A DNA stretch of 64,000 nucleotides from Rhizobium leguminosarum bv. trifolii WSM2297 (GCF_000271845.1 NZ_JH719392.1:238945-302944), one strand, 5' to 3'; shown: positions 1 through 8,804, numbered from the stretch's first letter. Notes: generated by a model not told the origin, from the sequence alone. Program-made: numbers and translations.

Positions 1-2295
1 AAGCTGCATGTCGATCATGCCGCCGGTGTGACCGGCGAGCTTGTCGAAACCGGAGAAGCCAAGTTCCGGCCGAATGACGAAGATGCCGACGACAGTCCCT
101 ATGCCGATGTCAGGACGGAGGACGGAACCGTCCATCGCCTTTGGGGCGTCAGCCTGCCGAAGGCGCTCGAGGAGGCGGGCATCTCTGCAGGCGATACCGT
201 CACCCTGCGCAAGGATGGCGTCGAGCGGGTCAAGGTCCAGATAGCAGTCGTCGACGAGGAGACAGGCCAGAAGCGTTACGAGGAGAGGGAAGTCGATCGC
301 AACGTCTGGACGGCGAGACAGATCGAAACCGCCGAAGCGCGCCAGCATCGCCTCGAGCGGGAAAGCCATCGGCCGGATATGTTCAAACAGCTCGTCGAGC
401 GATTGTCGCGCTCCGGCGCCAAGACGACGACGCTCGATTTTGAAAGTGGGGCCGGTTATCGCGCCCAGGCGCAAGACTTCGCCCGGCGCCGCGGCATCGA
501 TCATCTTTCGTTGGCTGCAGTCGAGATGGAGGAAAGCCTCTCCCGGCGCTTTGCGTGGATTGCCGCAAAGCGGGAGCAGGTGGAAAGGCTCTGGGAGCGG
601 GCAAGCGTGGCGCTCGGCTTTGCCATCGAGCGGGAACGGCGGGTCGCCTACAATGAAGAGCGGAGCGAAAGGATGGTCGAAGCGACCTCCAGCGAAGCAC
701 GCTATCTGATCCCGCCGGCCAGTTCCTTCGTCAGAACCGTCGAGGAGGATGCGCGGCTGGCGCAGCGTTCGTCACCGGCCTGGACAGAGCGGGAAGCGAT
801 CCTTCAACCGCTGCTGGAGAAGATCTATCGCGATCCGGATGCAGCGCTTGCCGCCCTGAATGCGCTGGCATCGGATGCGGCTATTGAACCGCGCAAGCTT
901 GCCGACGATCTTGCCGCAGCCCCTGATCGGCTTGGCCGCTTGCGTGGTTCCGAACTGATCGTCGACGGACGCGCGGCACGTGAGGAGCGCAGCGCCGCAA
1001 TGTCGGCCGTGGACGAACTGCGGCCGCTCGCACGGGCCCACGCAACCGAGTTCCGCAGGAATGCCGAACGGTTCGAACTGCGCGAGCAGACGCGGCGCTC
1101 CTATATGGCCTTGTCGATCCCGGCGCTCTCCGAACATGCGATGGCGCGGCTTATGGAGATTGAGGCGGTACGCAGCCAAGGCGGTGACGACGCCTATAAG
1201 AGCGCCTTTGCGCTTGCCGCCGAGGACCGCTCGGTCGTGCAGGAGATCAAGGCGGTCAGCGAGGCGTTGACGACCCGCTTCGGCTGGAGCGCCTTCACGT
1301 CGAAGGCGGATGCGGTTGCCGGACGCAACGTGGCCGAACGCATGCCGGACGATCTAGCGGCTGCCCAGCGTGAGAAGCTCACCAACCTGTTCGAAGCCGT
1401 CAAACGTTTTGCCGCGGAGCAGCATCTTGCCGAGCGTCAGGATCGCTCGAAGATCGTCGCCGCGGCCAGCGCCGTTCCGATGGAGCCAGAGGCGGGGCCA
1501 GGCAAGAAGCCAGCGAAGGAGAATGTCACCGTGCTGCCGATGCTTGCCGCCGTCACCGAGTTCAAGACGCCGGTCGACGAGGAGGCGCGATCGCGTGTGC
1601 TCGCAGCTCCTCTCTATCACCAGCAGCGTGCGGCACTGGCGAATACTGCAAGGACGATCTGGCGCGATCCGGCCGGGGCCGTCAGCATGATCGAGGAGCT
1701 GATCCTGAAAGGTTTTGCTGCCGATCGCATCGCCGCCGCGGTGTCCAATGATCCAGCCGCTTACGGTGCACTGCGCGGTTCCGACCGCCTGATGGATAAG
1801 ATGCTGGCCTCTGGCCGGGAGCGGAAAGAGGCGGCGCAGGCGGTGCCGGAAGCCGCCGTCCGCCTGCGCACGCTCGGGTCGTCCTATGTCAATCTGCTTG
1901 ACGCAGAACGACGGAGCATTACGGCAGAGCGGCAGCGCATGGCGGTTGCCATTCCCGGCCTGTCGAGAGGGGCAGAGGAGGCGCTCGCGCAACGGGTGGC
2001 GCAGCGAAAGAATGGTCGCAAGCTGAATATTCCGGCTGCACCTCTCGATGCAAACATCCGTCGGGAGTTTACTGATGTCAGCAAGGCACTCGACCAGCGC
2101 TTCGGGCGCAATGCCCTCATCCGCGGTGACAAGGAGCTCATCAATCACGTGTCGCCGGCGCAACGTGGGGCCTTTGCGGCAATGCAGGAGAGGCTGAAGG
2201 TCCTGCAGCAGACGGTTCGCCATGAAAGCAGTGAGGAGATTATTGCGGAACGGCGCCAGCGGGCTGTGAGCCGTGGGCGCGGCATTCGTATGTGA
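1..2295 (+). CDS. Ti-type conjugative relaxase TraA, C-terminal part with tandem BID-like modules (5' end outside window)
   Basis: The frame is open from base 1, so the gene starts upstream. A GTG at 28 has no reason to be the start. The first ~100 residues (VTGELVETG, LWGVSLPKAL, VDRNVW) resemble the domain that follows the helicase in rhizobial TraA relaxases. Two related ~200-residue alpha-helical modules follow, at about nt 780-1470 and 1590-2280. They share IYRDP/IWRDP, RLRGS/ALRGS and ALSIPALS/AVAIPGLS, the layout of BID (type IV secretion signal) domains. The protein ends in an arginine-rich tail (AVSRGRGIRM), as expected of a BID secretion signal. The relaxase and helicase domains are not in the window. 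The presumed role is delivery of the nicked transfer strand through a type IV system. The TraA family assignment is from memory of the family; the duplication is seen directly. Confidence 0.8.
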   Translation, partial: KLHVDHAAGVTGELVETGEAKFRPNDEDADDSPYADVRTEDGTVHRLWGVSLPKALEEAGISAGDTVTLRKDGVERVKVQIAVVDEETGQKRYEEREVDRNVWTARQIETAEARQHRLERESHRPDMFKQLVERLSRSGAKTTTLDFESGAGYRAQAQDFARRRGIDHLSLAAVEMEESLSRRFAWIAAKREQVERLWERASVALGFAIERERRVAYNEERSERMVEATSSEARYLIPPASSFVRTVEEDARLAQRSSPAWTEREAILQPLLEKIYRDPDAALAALNALASDAAIEPRKLADDLAAAPDRLGRLRGSELIVDGRAAREERSAAMSAVDELRPLARAHATEFRRNAERFELREQTRRSYMALSIPALSEHAMARLMEIEAVRSQGGDDAYKSAFALAAEDRSVVQEIKAVSEALTTRFGWSAFTSKADAVAGRNVAERMPDDLAAAQREKLTNLFEAVKRFAAEQHLAERQDRSKIVAAASAVPMEPEAGPGKKPAKENVTVLPMLAAVTEFKTPVDEEARSRVLAAPLYHQQRAALANTARTIWRDPAGAVSMIEELILKGFAADRIAAAVSNDPAAYGALRGSDRLMDKMLASGRERKEAAQAVPEAAVRLRTLGSSYVNLLDAERRSITAERQRMAVAIPGLSRGAEEALAQRVAQRKNGRKLNIPAAPLDANIRREFTDVSKALDQRFGRNALIRGDKELINHVSPAQRGAFAAMQERLKVLQQTVRHESSEEIIAERRQRAVSRGRGIRM

Positions 2296-2877
2296 GAGAC
2301 TTAAACTCGCTACCGAAGCGGGAATGAGCAGGACAAGATTGCCGGTACTTTGTCTGATAAGCCATTGTTATTGCCAGGCATCGCTTTTTGTAACCCGCGC
2401 AAATTTCCGAAAACAAGATTCCGACCTGCAAACTATCCGCCAGCCAGACGACGGGCGCAAAAAAAGTCCGGCTGTGAACCGAGCGCTAGATTGCCGTCGC
2501 GGGGCCCTCCGTCTGGCGCTATCGTTCTCTCGCCTGGGCTTCTCGATCGGCGCTGGGATCGGATTTGCTACCCTGACGAAGATGGACGTCGTCAATCTGG
2601 CCTCGGTATCCGCACCTCTCGTGGCCGTATCTGGGGTGCTTCCTTACCGGTGATCGTTGGAGCGCCGCTAAGCCCTCCGCCGTTATCACCTCTACATTGG
2701 AATTTGATTATGCCGCGCACTTCAGGCGGCACGTCGTCTCCCAAATGCTGATCGGCATTTGGTATACACTGATCATCGCTTGCGAGACCGTAATTTTAGC
2801 TTACCCGGCGAAAGATAATTTGCCATTCCCTGTTTTGCGGTGCACAATATTTTGCACTGCGAGAAAGGGCCAACCTG
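2296..2877. other. Gene-poor intergenic stretch
   Basis: These 582 bases lie between the relaxase and the next small gene. I see no ORF with a ribosome site and rhizobial codon use, and no RNA gene. The base composition is more AT-rich than the flanking genes. Its only clear structure is the near-palindrome at 2840-2857. Two short open frames (2273-2653 and 2697-2909) look like chance. Confidence 0.5.
2840..2857. promoter_or_regulatory. Near-palindrome, candidate operator
   Basis: GTGCACAATATTTTGCAC is symmetric except for one base pair (GTGCA, AATATT centre, TGCAC). It lies 20 bases before the ATG of the small gene at 2878. Position and symmetry suggest a dimeric repressor site. The spacing does not match the TraR box (GTGCA-N4-TGCAC). 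No regulator can be named. Confidence 0.35.
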
Positions 2878-3093
2878 ATGAGGATTTCCATCTACAAATC
2901 AGACGATGAACCTGACTTGACGCTCTTTTTGCGGGAGGGAGCGCCTGTCCCCGCGAATGCCAGGAAACACAAGTGGCGACACTTTAAAGCGGTTACGCGA
3001 GATGAAGTTGGGGCGGATCTTCTCAAGAAGTTCGAAGTCGCAAACGGCTACCTTTTTGTTCAGCTTGGCTCGTCGCGGTGCGATGACGTCTAA
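2878..3093 (+). CDS. Small hypothetical protein, 71 aa
   Basis: This is a 71-residue soluble, charged protein beginning MRISIYKSDDEPDLTLFL. A purine-rich GAGAAAGGG lies about 6 bases before the ATG. It has no signal peptide or membrane segment. I do not recognise a named family, though short proteins starting with the pattern R-I-x-I-Y-K-S are familiar in rhizobia. It stands alone between the relaxase and the LysR gene, preceded by a palindrome that could be an operator. It could also be an unexpressed relic. No function is proposed. Confidence 0.55.
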   Translation: MRISIYKSDDEPDLTLFLREGAPVPANARKHKWRHFKAVTRDEVGADLLKKFEVANGYLFVQLGSSRCDDV

Positions 3094-3157
3094 AGAGGCT
3101 GCAAGGTTGATTTACCGCCTGACAGCTCCGGTAGCTGCCTAAACGAGGAGTGACCCT

Positions 3158-3219
3158 AGAAAATGGGGAACTACGAAGGCAAATAGCAGCGACAGGCCTA
3201 GTGATCCGACCGCTTGCGG
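3158..3219 (+). pseudogene. Relic copy of the GntR gene start
   Basis: This stretch aligns with 5377-5437, the ribosome site and first codons of the GntR gene. There are 51 matches in 61 aligned bases with one single-base gap. The first 14 bases are identical (AGAAAATGGGGAAC). The start codon ATG has become ACG, and nothing of the rest of the gene follows. Together the two copies form imperfect direct repeats around the LysR/SDR pair. Confidence 0.6.
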
Positions 3220-3365
3220 GGGCAGGGCATAGCTCTGATGGGATCAGGGCCGGTCGGCTGATTCGCCACTTCGACCTCGCCATTCCTCACGGCGGCTACT
3301 GGCTGGTCGCGCGCAGCCTCGCTCATCGTCCGCCGTATCCGGTTCGGGGTCGAAATAGCCTGAGC

Positions 3366-4274
3366 CTATCGCCCGTGCCGCGGCTCCATCTCGGTCAACA
3401 CTTCTATAAATGCCCTGAGGCCCTGCGGCACATGCCGATGGCCGGCATAATAGAGGCAGAGGCCGGGTATGGCCGGGCACCAGTCGTCAAGCACAGTGAC
3501 AAGCGCGCCGCTTTCAAGAAAAGGTCGCGCTGTGCGATCCGAGACGTAGGCGATGCCGAGCCCTTTCGCGGCGGCCTGCGCCATCAGGTCGACATGGTCG
3601 AGCGTCAGTGCACCGGCAACGTCGACCGCAAGTTCGTGGCCATGCCTCTCGAACTCCCAGCGGAATAGCTTGCCGCTAGGCAGCCGGAAGCGGATGCATG
3701 CGTGAGCTTTGAGTTCGTCCGGTGTCTGCGGCGACGAATGTTTCGCGAGATAGGCTGGCGAAGCGACGGCAACGAAGCGGGTGTCGCCGCCGAAATCCAC
3801 CGCGATCATGTCAAGGGGCACGGCCTCGCGCAACCGGATACCGGCGTCGAAACCCTCGGCCACGATATCGACGAGCCGGTTGTCGGTGACGAGATCGACC
3901 GACATGTCGGGATAGCGACCGAAGAACGTGGGAACGGCGGCATCGAGTAGCACCCGCGCCGCGATCTCGCTCGTATTGATCCGCAGCCGGCCGCTGGGTC
4001 GGCTGCGGAACTCGTTGACCTCCTCAAGCGCCAAGTCAAAATCCCGAAGTAACGGCGCCAGCCGAGAGACGAGACGCTCGCCGGCTTCCGTGGCGGCGAC
4101 GCTTCGGGTCGTACGATTGAGGAGGCGTACGCCGATATTGGCTTCGAGTGCGCGCATCATATGGCTGAGCGTTGAAGGCGACAGGCCGAGTTCATCGGCG
4201 GCCTTGCGGAAGCTACGATGGGTCATGATTGCTGAAAACGCGGTCAGCTCGGCAAAGGTCGGCTTGTAATTCAT
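3366..4274 (-). CDS. LysR-family transcriptional regulator
   Basis: This 302-residue protein has normal LysR length. The N-terminal winged helix-turn-helix is at about residues 6-65 (FRKAADELGLSPSTLSHMMR, LNRTTRSVAATEAGERL). An effector-binding domain follows, with features such as GRLRINTSE and LGIAYVSDR. It is transcribed divergently from the SDR gene at 4384 across a ~110-bp gap, the usual arrangement for a LysR protein controlling its neighbour and itself. A candidate operator lies at 4281-4303. The effector is unknown. The pair is bracketed by GntR-start repeats (3158 and 5377), so it may be a later insertion. Confidence 0.9.
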   Translation of the reverse strand: MNYKPTFAELTAFSAIMTHRSFRKAADELGLSPSTLSHMMRALEANIGVRLLNRTTRSVAATEAGERLVSRLAPLLRDFDLALEEVNEFRSRPSGRLRINTSEIAARVLLDAAVPTFFGRYPDMSVDLVTDNRLVDIVAEGFDAGIRLREAVPLDMIAVDFGGDTRFVAVASPAYLAKHSSPQTPDELKAHACIRFRLPSGKLFRWEFERHGHELAVDVAGALTLDHVDLMAQAAAKGLGIAYVSDRTARPFLESGALVTVLDDWCPAIPGLCLYYAGHRHVPQGLRAFIEVLTEMEPRHGR

Positions 4275-4280
4275 GGGTGA

Positions 4281-4303
4281 AATTCACCAGCTCGTGCAGA
4301 ATT
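4281..4303. promoter_or_regulatory. Inverted repeat AATTC-N13-GAATT, candidate LysR operator
   Basis: AATTC at 4281-4285 and GAATT at 4299-4303 form a perfect inverted repeat between the divergent LysR and SDR genes. It contains a T-N11-A arrangement typical of LysR sites. It lies 7 bases upstream of the LysR start, a position suited to autoregulation. Confidence 0.35.
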
Positions 4304-4383
4304 CAACGGATTAAAACAGCAGTAAATCGATCTATCTCTGCCTTCAAGAGCAGCCGCAATCCCGCGGCATGAAAGGCAAGACG

Positions 4384-5214
4384 ATGACAAAGACATGGAT
4401 GATCACAGGTGCTTCTTCCGGCTTCGGACGGATCATGACCGAGAACCTGCTGGCGCGAGGCGATCGCGTCGCGGCAACCGTGCGCAAGCCGGAAGCGCTC
4501 GACGAGTTGAAGGCGCGTCACGGCGAGAACCTCTGGATCGCCACGCTCGACGTCACCAATGACGAGGCGGTCCGTCAGGTCGTCGGCACTGCTTTCGAGG
4601 CAATGGGCCGGATCGACATCGTCGTCAGTAATGCCGGTTACGGCCTGTTCGGCGCTGCCGAGGAGGTCAGTGACGAACAGATCCGCCATCAGATCGATAC
4701 CAACCTGATCGGCTCGATTCAGGTGATCCGGGCAGCACTGCCGCATATGCGGGCGCAGCGCGGCGGCCGCATCCTGCAAGTATCTTCGGAAGGCGGACAG
4801 ATCGCCTATCCGAATTTCAGCCTCTACCACGCGACCAAATGGGGGATCGAAGGCTTCATCGAAGCCGTTTCACAGGAGGTCGCACCCTTCGGCATCGACT
4901 TCATCATCGCCGAGCCAGGCCCGGCACGCACTGATTTCGGGCGTGGCCTCGTGGCGCCCAAGCCGATGGAAGCCTATGAAGCCACACCGGCGGGCGAAAT
5001 CCGGCGCGCCATCGCCGAAGGCACGTTCGAAGCCAAGGGCGATCCGGTCAAAATGGTGCAGGCGATGATCGATGTCGCCGGACAAAACCTCGCGCCGAAG
5101 AGACTAGCACTCGGCGCCGGCAGCTACACTGCGATCCGCAAGGCGCTGGTCGAGCGGTTGGCCAATCTCGACGCTTTCAAGGACGTCACGATATCGATGG
5201 ATGTCGATGCATGA
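4384..5214 (+). CDS. SDR-family NAD(P)-dependent oxidoreductase
   Basis: This is a classical short-chain dehydrogenase of about 276 residues. The cofactor motif TGASSGFG is near residue 8, NAG is in VVSNAGYG, the catalytic Ser is in LQVSSEGG, and YHATK supplies Tyr and Lys. It would oxidise or reduce an alcohol/carbonyl of unknown identity in the cytoplasm. I chose ATG 4384 because AAAGG precedes it at good spacing; ATG 4369 is in frame but has no ribosome site. It is divergent from and probably controlled by the LysR gene at 3366. Substrate cannot be deduced. Confidence 0.85.
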   Translation: MTKTWMITGASSGFGRIMTENLLARGDRVAATVRKPEALDELKARHGENLWIATLDVTNDEAVRQVVGTAFEAMGRIDIVVSNAGYGLFGAAEEVSDEQIRHQIDTNLIGSIQVIRAALPHMRAQRGGRILQVSSEGGQIAYPNFSLYHATKWGIEGFIEAVSQEVAPFGIDFIIAEPGPARTDFGRGLVAPKPMEAYEATPAGEIRRAIAEGTFEAKGDPVKMVQAMIDVAGQNLAPKRLALGAGSYTAIRKALVERLANLDAFKDVTISMDVDA

Positions 5215-5345
5215 CCGAGAGCAGCGGCCGATCATCATCATGACCCATCGGCGGAGCGGGTCGTAGACTATTCGGTTCGAGGGCGAAATTTTCGGTACCA
5301 TCGTAAACACCGCTTGACGCCCTTTCCTCTTTCAGAAATGCTAAG

Positions 5346-5356
5346 ATGTCAGACCA
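5346..5356. promoter_or_regulatory. Candidate FadR/GntR-type operator
   Basis: ATGTCAGACCA fits the FadR-subfamily pattern TNGTNNNACNA at all fixed positions but the first. It lies 36 bases upstream of the GntR start codon, a position suited to autoregulation. A TTGACG hexamer at 5314-5319 may be the -35 box, but I see no clear -10. Confidence 0.3.
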
Positions 5357-5391
5357 ATTCTGCGGGCTGCCTGATAAGAAAATGGGGAACC

Positions 5392-6114
5392 ATGAAGGCA
5401 AATCGTCGTGACAGGCCGGTAATCCGGCCGCTTCCGGTCATGGACCGCGCGCGTCAGGTGACCGATGCGCTGGCGGATTATGTCGAGGAAGCCAGGTTGC
5501 AGGCGGGCGATCGGCTGCCGGCAGAGCGTGAGCTGATGGCGGCACTTGCCGTCGGCCGCTCGACCATTCGCGAAGCGATCCGCCATTTCCAGGCACTCGG
5601 CGTCATCGAGACGCGCAAGGGCAGCGGCACCTATCTCTTGAAGCCGGTGTCCAGGGCGACGATCCATATGCCGCTGTCGTTCGACACCGCTCACCTGCGC
5701 GACGTGCTCTTACAGACGCTGGAGGTTCGCCGCGGCATCGAATGCGAGGCGGGCATGGTGGCGGCGCGGCGGCGCACGGTGAAGGATCTTGTCGTCATCG
5801 AGGAAAAGTTGAACGCGATGGAGCGGGTGCACCTGGAGAAAGGCACATCCGGGCCCGAGGATCTGGCCTTTCACCTCGCCATTTACGACGCCACTCACAA
5901 TCCACTGTTTCGCCAGCTCCTCGAGCAGATGCGCGAGACCTTTGAGCGTTTCTGGGAGCATCCGTTCGAGCGGCAGGATTTTGCCCGCCGCTCCTTTCCC
6001 TTTCACCGCACTCTTTTCAACGCGATCGCTGCCGGGGATGCCGAGGCGGCGCGCGCGGAAACGCTGAAAATTCTCGGCATCGTCGAGGAAGACATCAAGG
6101 AAATGTCCAAATGA
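5392..6114 (+). CDS. GntR-family (FadR subfamily) transcriptional regulator
   Basis: This 240-residue protein has an N-terminal winged helix (RLPAERELMAALAVGRSTIR, then GVIETRKGSGTYLL). A C-terminal all-helical FCD ligand domain follows, with the metal-site pattern FHLAIYDATHN and FHRTLFNAI. ATG 5392 is preceded by GGGGAA at ideal spacing, so the in-frame upstream codons are not used. Its stop overlaps the start of the PLP enzyme gene by 4 bases (ATGA), so the two are translationally coupled. The gene therefore heads the cassette 5392-11655 and probably controls it in response to its substrate. Confidence 0.88.
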   Translation: MKANRRDRPVIRPLPVMDRARQVTDALADYVEEARLQAGDRLPAERELMAALAVGRSTIREAIRHFQALGVIETRKGSGTYLLKPVSRATIHMPLSFDTAHLRDVLLQTLEVRRGIECEAGMVAARRRTVKDLVVIEEKLNAMERVHLEKGTSGPEDLAFHLAIYDATHNPLFRQLLEQMRETFERFWEHPFERQDFARRSFPFHRTLFNAIAAGDAEAARAETLKILGIVEEDIKEMSK

Positions 6115-7283
6115 GCAACGGCGCAGACCCGTTCGATCTTGCTTCCCTCATCACTGCCCACGACGACGGCAACTTCGCCGACGCCGTCGTGCCGCCGATT
6201 TTCCAGACCTCGCTTTTCACTTTTTCCGATTATGACGAGATGATCACCGTCTATCGCGGCGAGAAGGTGCGGCCGACCTATACGCGCGGGCTGAACCCGA
6301 CGGTGCGTGCCTTCGAGGAAATGCTGGCCAAGCTCGAATGTGCCGAGGACGCGCTGGGTTTTGCGAGCGGCATGGCGGCGATTTCGTCTTCCGTGCTAAG
6401 CTTCGTCGAACCGGGCGACCGCATCGTCGCCGTCAGGCACGTCTATCCCGATGCCTTCCGCCTGTTCGGTACCATCCTGAAGCGTATGAAGATCGAGGTG
6501 ACCTATGTCGACGGGCGCGACGAGGAGGCGGTGGCCAGGGCGCTGCCCGGCGCCAAGCTGTTGTACTTGGAAAGCCCGACGAGCTGGGTGATGGAGGCGC
6601 ATGACGTCGGTGCGCTCGCAGCCCTCGCAAAGCGGCACGGCGTCATTTCGATGATCGACAACAGCTGGGCAAGCCCGTTCTTCCAGCGGCCGCTGACGCT
6701 CGGCGTCGATCTCGTCATCCACTCGGCATCGAAATATCTCGGCGGTCATAGCGATGTGGTCGCGGGGATCGTCGCCGGCTCGAAGGCGATGATCGCCCGC
6801 ATCAAGGCCGAGGCCTATCCCTATCTCGGCGGCAAGCTTTCGCCGTTCGACGCCTGGCTCTTGATCCGCGGCCTGCGCACGCTGCCGCTGCGCATGCGGG
6901 CCCACGAGGCATCGGCGCTCACCATCGCTAGGCGCCTACAGGAAGTCGACGTGGTGGAGACGGTCTGCCATCCGGGACTCGCCAATCGTCTGCCTGCCGG
7001 GCTCAACGGCACCTCGGGCCTGTTTTCGTTCATCCTCCGCGAAGGCGTCGATATCCGCGCCTTTGCCGATCATCTCAAGCTCTTCAAATTGGGTGTAAGC
7101 TGGGGTGGACATGAAAGCCTGATCGTACCGGGCGAGGTGGTGCTGCAGCAGAAGGCACAGCCGAATTCCGCGCAAAGCTTCGGCATTCATGCGCGATCCG
7201 TACGTCTCCATGTCGGCCTCGAAGGAACCGAAGCCCTGTGGAGAGACCTCGAGGAGGCGCTCGCCGCCGCCTCACAATCCTGA
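6111..7283 (+). CDS. Cys/Met-metabolism PLP-dependent enzyme (cystathionine beta/gamma-lyase type)
   Basis: This 390-residue fold-type I PLP enzyme matches the trans-sulfuration family in length. The PLP lysine is Lys208 in SASKYLGGHSD. Family landmarks are TYTRGLNPT, ASGMAA and QRPLTLGVD. Two are altered: the usual ESPTNP is ESPTSW, and the VDNTF-type motif is IDNSWASP, whose Trp recalls MetC (cystathionine beta-lyase). It probably cleaves a C-S or related bond in an amino-acid substrate. It overlaps the GntR stop by 4 bases and is followed 34 bases later by a sugar-transporter operon, an unusual pairing. The exact reaction is uncertain. Confidence 0.8.
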   Translation: MSNGADPFDLASLITAHDDGNFADAVVPPIFQTSLFTFSDYDEMITVYRGEKVRPTYTRGLNPTVRAFEEMLAKLECAEDALGFASGMAAISSSVLSFVEPGDRIVAVRHVYPDAFRLFGTILKRMKIEVTYVDGRDEEAVARALPGAKLLYLESPTSWVMEAHDVGALAALAKRHGVISMIDNSWASPFFQRPLTLGVDLVIHSASKYLGGHSDVVAGIVAGSKAMIARIKAEAYPYLGGKLSPFDAWLLIRGLRTLPLRMRAHEASALTIARRLQEVDVVETVCHPGLANRLPAGLNGTSGLFSFILREGVDIRAFADHLKLFKLGVSWGGHESLIVPGEVVLQQKAQPNSAQSFGIHARSVRLHVGLEGTEALWRDLEEALAAASQS

Positions 7284-7317
7284 AACCTGAGAGAAACCTA
7301 ACAAGGGGGAACTGAGC

Positions 7318-8577
7318 ATGAAAAAGCTAATAATCTCGACGCTCTTTGCTTCGATGATGGCGGGTACGGCCTTTGCCGATACGACGCTCAAGCTTGTCGA
7401 AGTCATCACCAGCCCGGAGCGGACCGAAACGCTGAAATCGATCGTCGGCAAATTCGAAGCCGCCAATCCTGGCACCAAGGTCGACATCATCTCGCTGCCC
7501 TGGAACGAAGCCTTCCAGAAGTTCGCGACGATGGTGTCGGCCGGCGACGTGCCCGATGTGATGGAGATGCCCGATACCTGGCTGTCGCTCTATGCCAATA
7601 ACGGCATGCTCGAAAGCCTCGAGCCCTATCTCGCAAAGTGGGAGCACACCAAGGAGCTGACGCCGCGCGCCCTCGAACTTGGCCGCGACGTCAAGAACAC
7701 CGCCTATATGCTGCCCTATGGCTTCTATCTCCGCGCGATGTTCTACAACAAGAAGCTGCTTTCCGAAGCCGGCGTCGCAGCGCCACCAAAGACGCTGGAG
7801 GAATTCACCGCCGCGTCCGAAAAAGTCTCCAAACTGCCCGGCAAATACGGTTACTGCATGCGCGGCGGCGCGGGGGGCCTCAACGGCTGGATGATCTTTG
7901 CCGCCTCGATGGCCGGCGACAACAAGTACTTCAAGGAAGACGGCACTTCGACGATGAACAGCCCCGGCTGGGCCAAGGGCATCGAATGGATGGTCGATCT
8001 CTACAAGAAGGGTTATGCGCCGAAGGACAGCGTCAACTGGGGCTTCAACGAGGTCGTCGCCGGATTCTATTCCGGCACCTGCGCCTTCCTCGATCAGGAT
8101 CCGGATGCGCTGATCGCCATTGCCGAACGCATGAAGAAGGAAGATTTCGGTGTCATGCCGCTGCCGAAGGGTCCCGACGGCAAGTCCTTTCCGACCATCG
8201 GTTATGGCGGCTGGTCGATGTTTTCGACCAGCGGCAACAAGGATCTCTCCTGGAAGCTGATCGCCACCCTCGAAGGGCCGGAAGGCAATATCGAGTGGAA
8301 CAAGCGCATCGGCGCGCTGCCGGCCTATACGGCGGCGGAGAAGGATCCCTTCTATGCCGGTGACCAGTTCAAGGGCTGGTTCGAGGAACTGGCGGACCCG
8401 AACACGGTACCAACAGTCATGCCGACCTACCTCGAAGAGTTTGCCTTCTTCAAGGATTCGTTGGCGATCAAGACCTCGCAGCAGGCCTTGCTCGGCGATA
8501 TCTCGGCGAAGGATCTGGCTGATCAGTGGGCGGACTATCTGACCAAGGCCCAGCAGAAGTTCTTGTCGAAGAAATAA
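7318..8577 (+). CDS. ABC transporter extracellular solute-binding protein, family 1 (CUT1)
   Basis: This 419-residue periplasmic protein starts with a signal peptide (MKKLIISTLFASMMAGTAFA, cleavage before DTTLK). Motifs of the family 1 sugar-binding proteins include SPERTETLKSIVGKFEAANP near the N terminus and GYGGWSMFSTSGNKDLSW in the C-terminal half. AGGGGGAACTGAGC gives a strong ribosome site. It would capture the substrate and deliver it to the permeases at 8822 and 9762. It is separated from them by a palindromic repeat element at 8603-8752. Substrate is unknown, probably a sugar or glycoside. Confidence 0.9.
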   Translation: MKKLIISTLFASMMAGTAFADTTLKLVEVITSPERTETLKSIVGKFEAANPGTKVDIISLPWNEAFQKFATMVSAGDVPDVMEMPDTWLSLYANNGMLESLEPYLAKWEHTKELTPRALELGRDVKNTAYMLPYGFYLRAMFYNKKLLSEAGVAAPPKTLEEFTAASEKVSKLPGKYGYCMRGGAGGLNGWMIFAASMAGDNKYFKEDGTSTMNSPGWAKGIEWMVDLYKKGYAPKDSVNWGFNEVVAGFYSGTCAFLDQDPDALIAIAERMKKEDFGVMPLPKGPDGKSFPTIGYGGWSMFSTSGNKDLSWKLIATLEGPEGNIEWNKRIGALPAYTAAEKDPFYAGDQFKGWFEELADPNTVPTVMPTYLEEFAFFKDSLAIKTSQQALLGDISAKDLADQWADYLTKAQQKFLSKK

Positions 8578-8602
8578 AGACTGAGGGCTTTGAGATTGAA
8601 GT

Positions 8603-8752
8603 CCCCTCATCCGGCTGCCGCCACCTTCTCCCCGCAGGGGAGAAGGTGATAGCCGCAACACCTCCGTTCCTTCTCGCCAAGGGGGTCCGAAGGACGGGTC
8701 GAGACCAGTGGCTCGACCCAGGCATAGGTGGCCCGTAGGGTCGGATGAGGGG
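8603..8752. repeat. Palindromic intergenic repeat (RIME-like) inside the ABC operon
   Basis: The element is bounded by inverted ends CCCCTCATCCG (8603-8613) and CGGATGAGGGG (8742-8752). It contains a perfect 12-bp hairpin at 8622-8648 (CACCTTCTCCCC, loop GCA, GGGGAGAAGGTG) with no T-run. It sits between the binding-protein gene and the permease genes. It resembles the mosaic elements common in Rhizobium genomes. It may stabilise the upstream message or reduce expression of the downstream genes. Confidence 0.65.
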
Positions 8753-8804
8753 GCTCCGGTCTCTCCGTTCAGAAGCATCACAAGTTCCCAACCGGGTAAG
8801 ACAC

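Noticed and set aside
2840..2857. TraR (quorum-sensing) box near the relaxase
   Set aside because: The half-sites are 8 bases apart instead of 4, so the site does not fit the tra box.
2273..2909. Two short plus-strand frames in the gap after the relaxase
   Set aside because: They lack ribosome sites, one overlaps the relaxase end, and their codon use does not resemble neighbouring genes.
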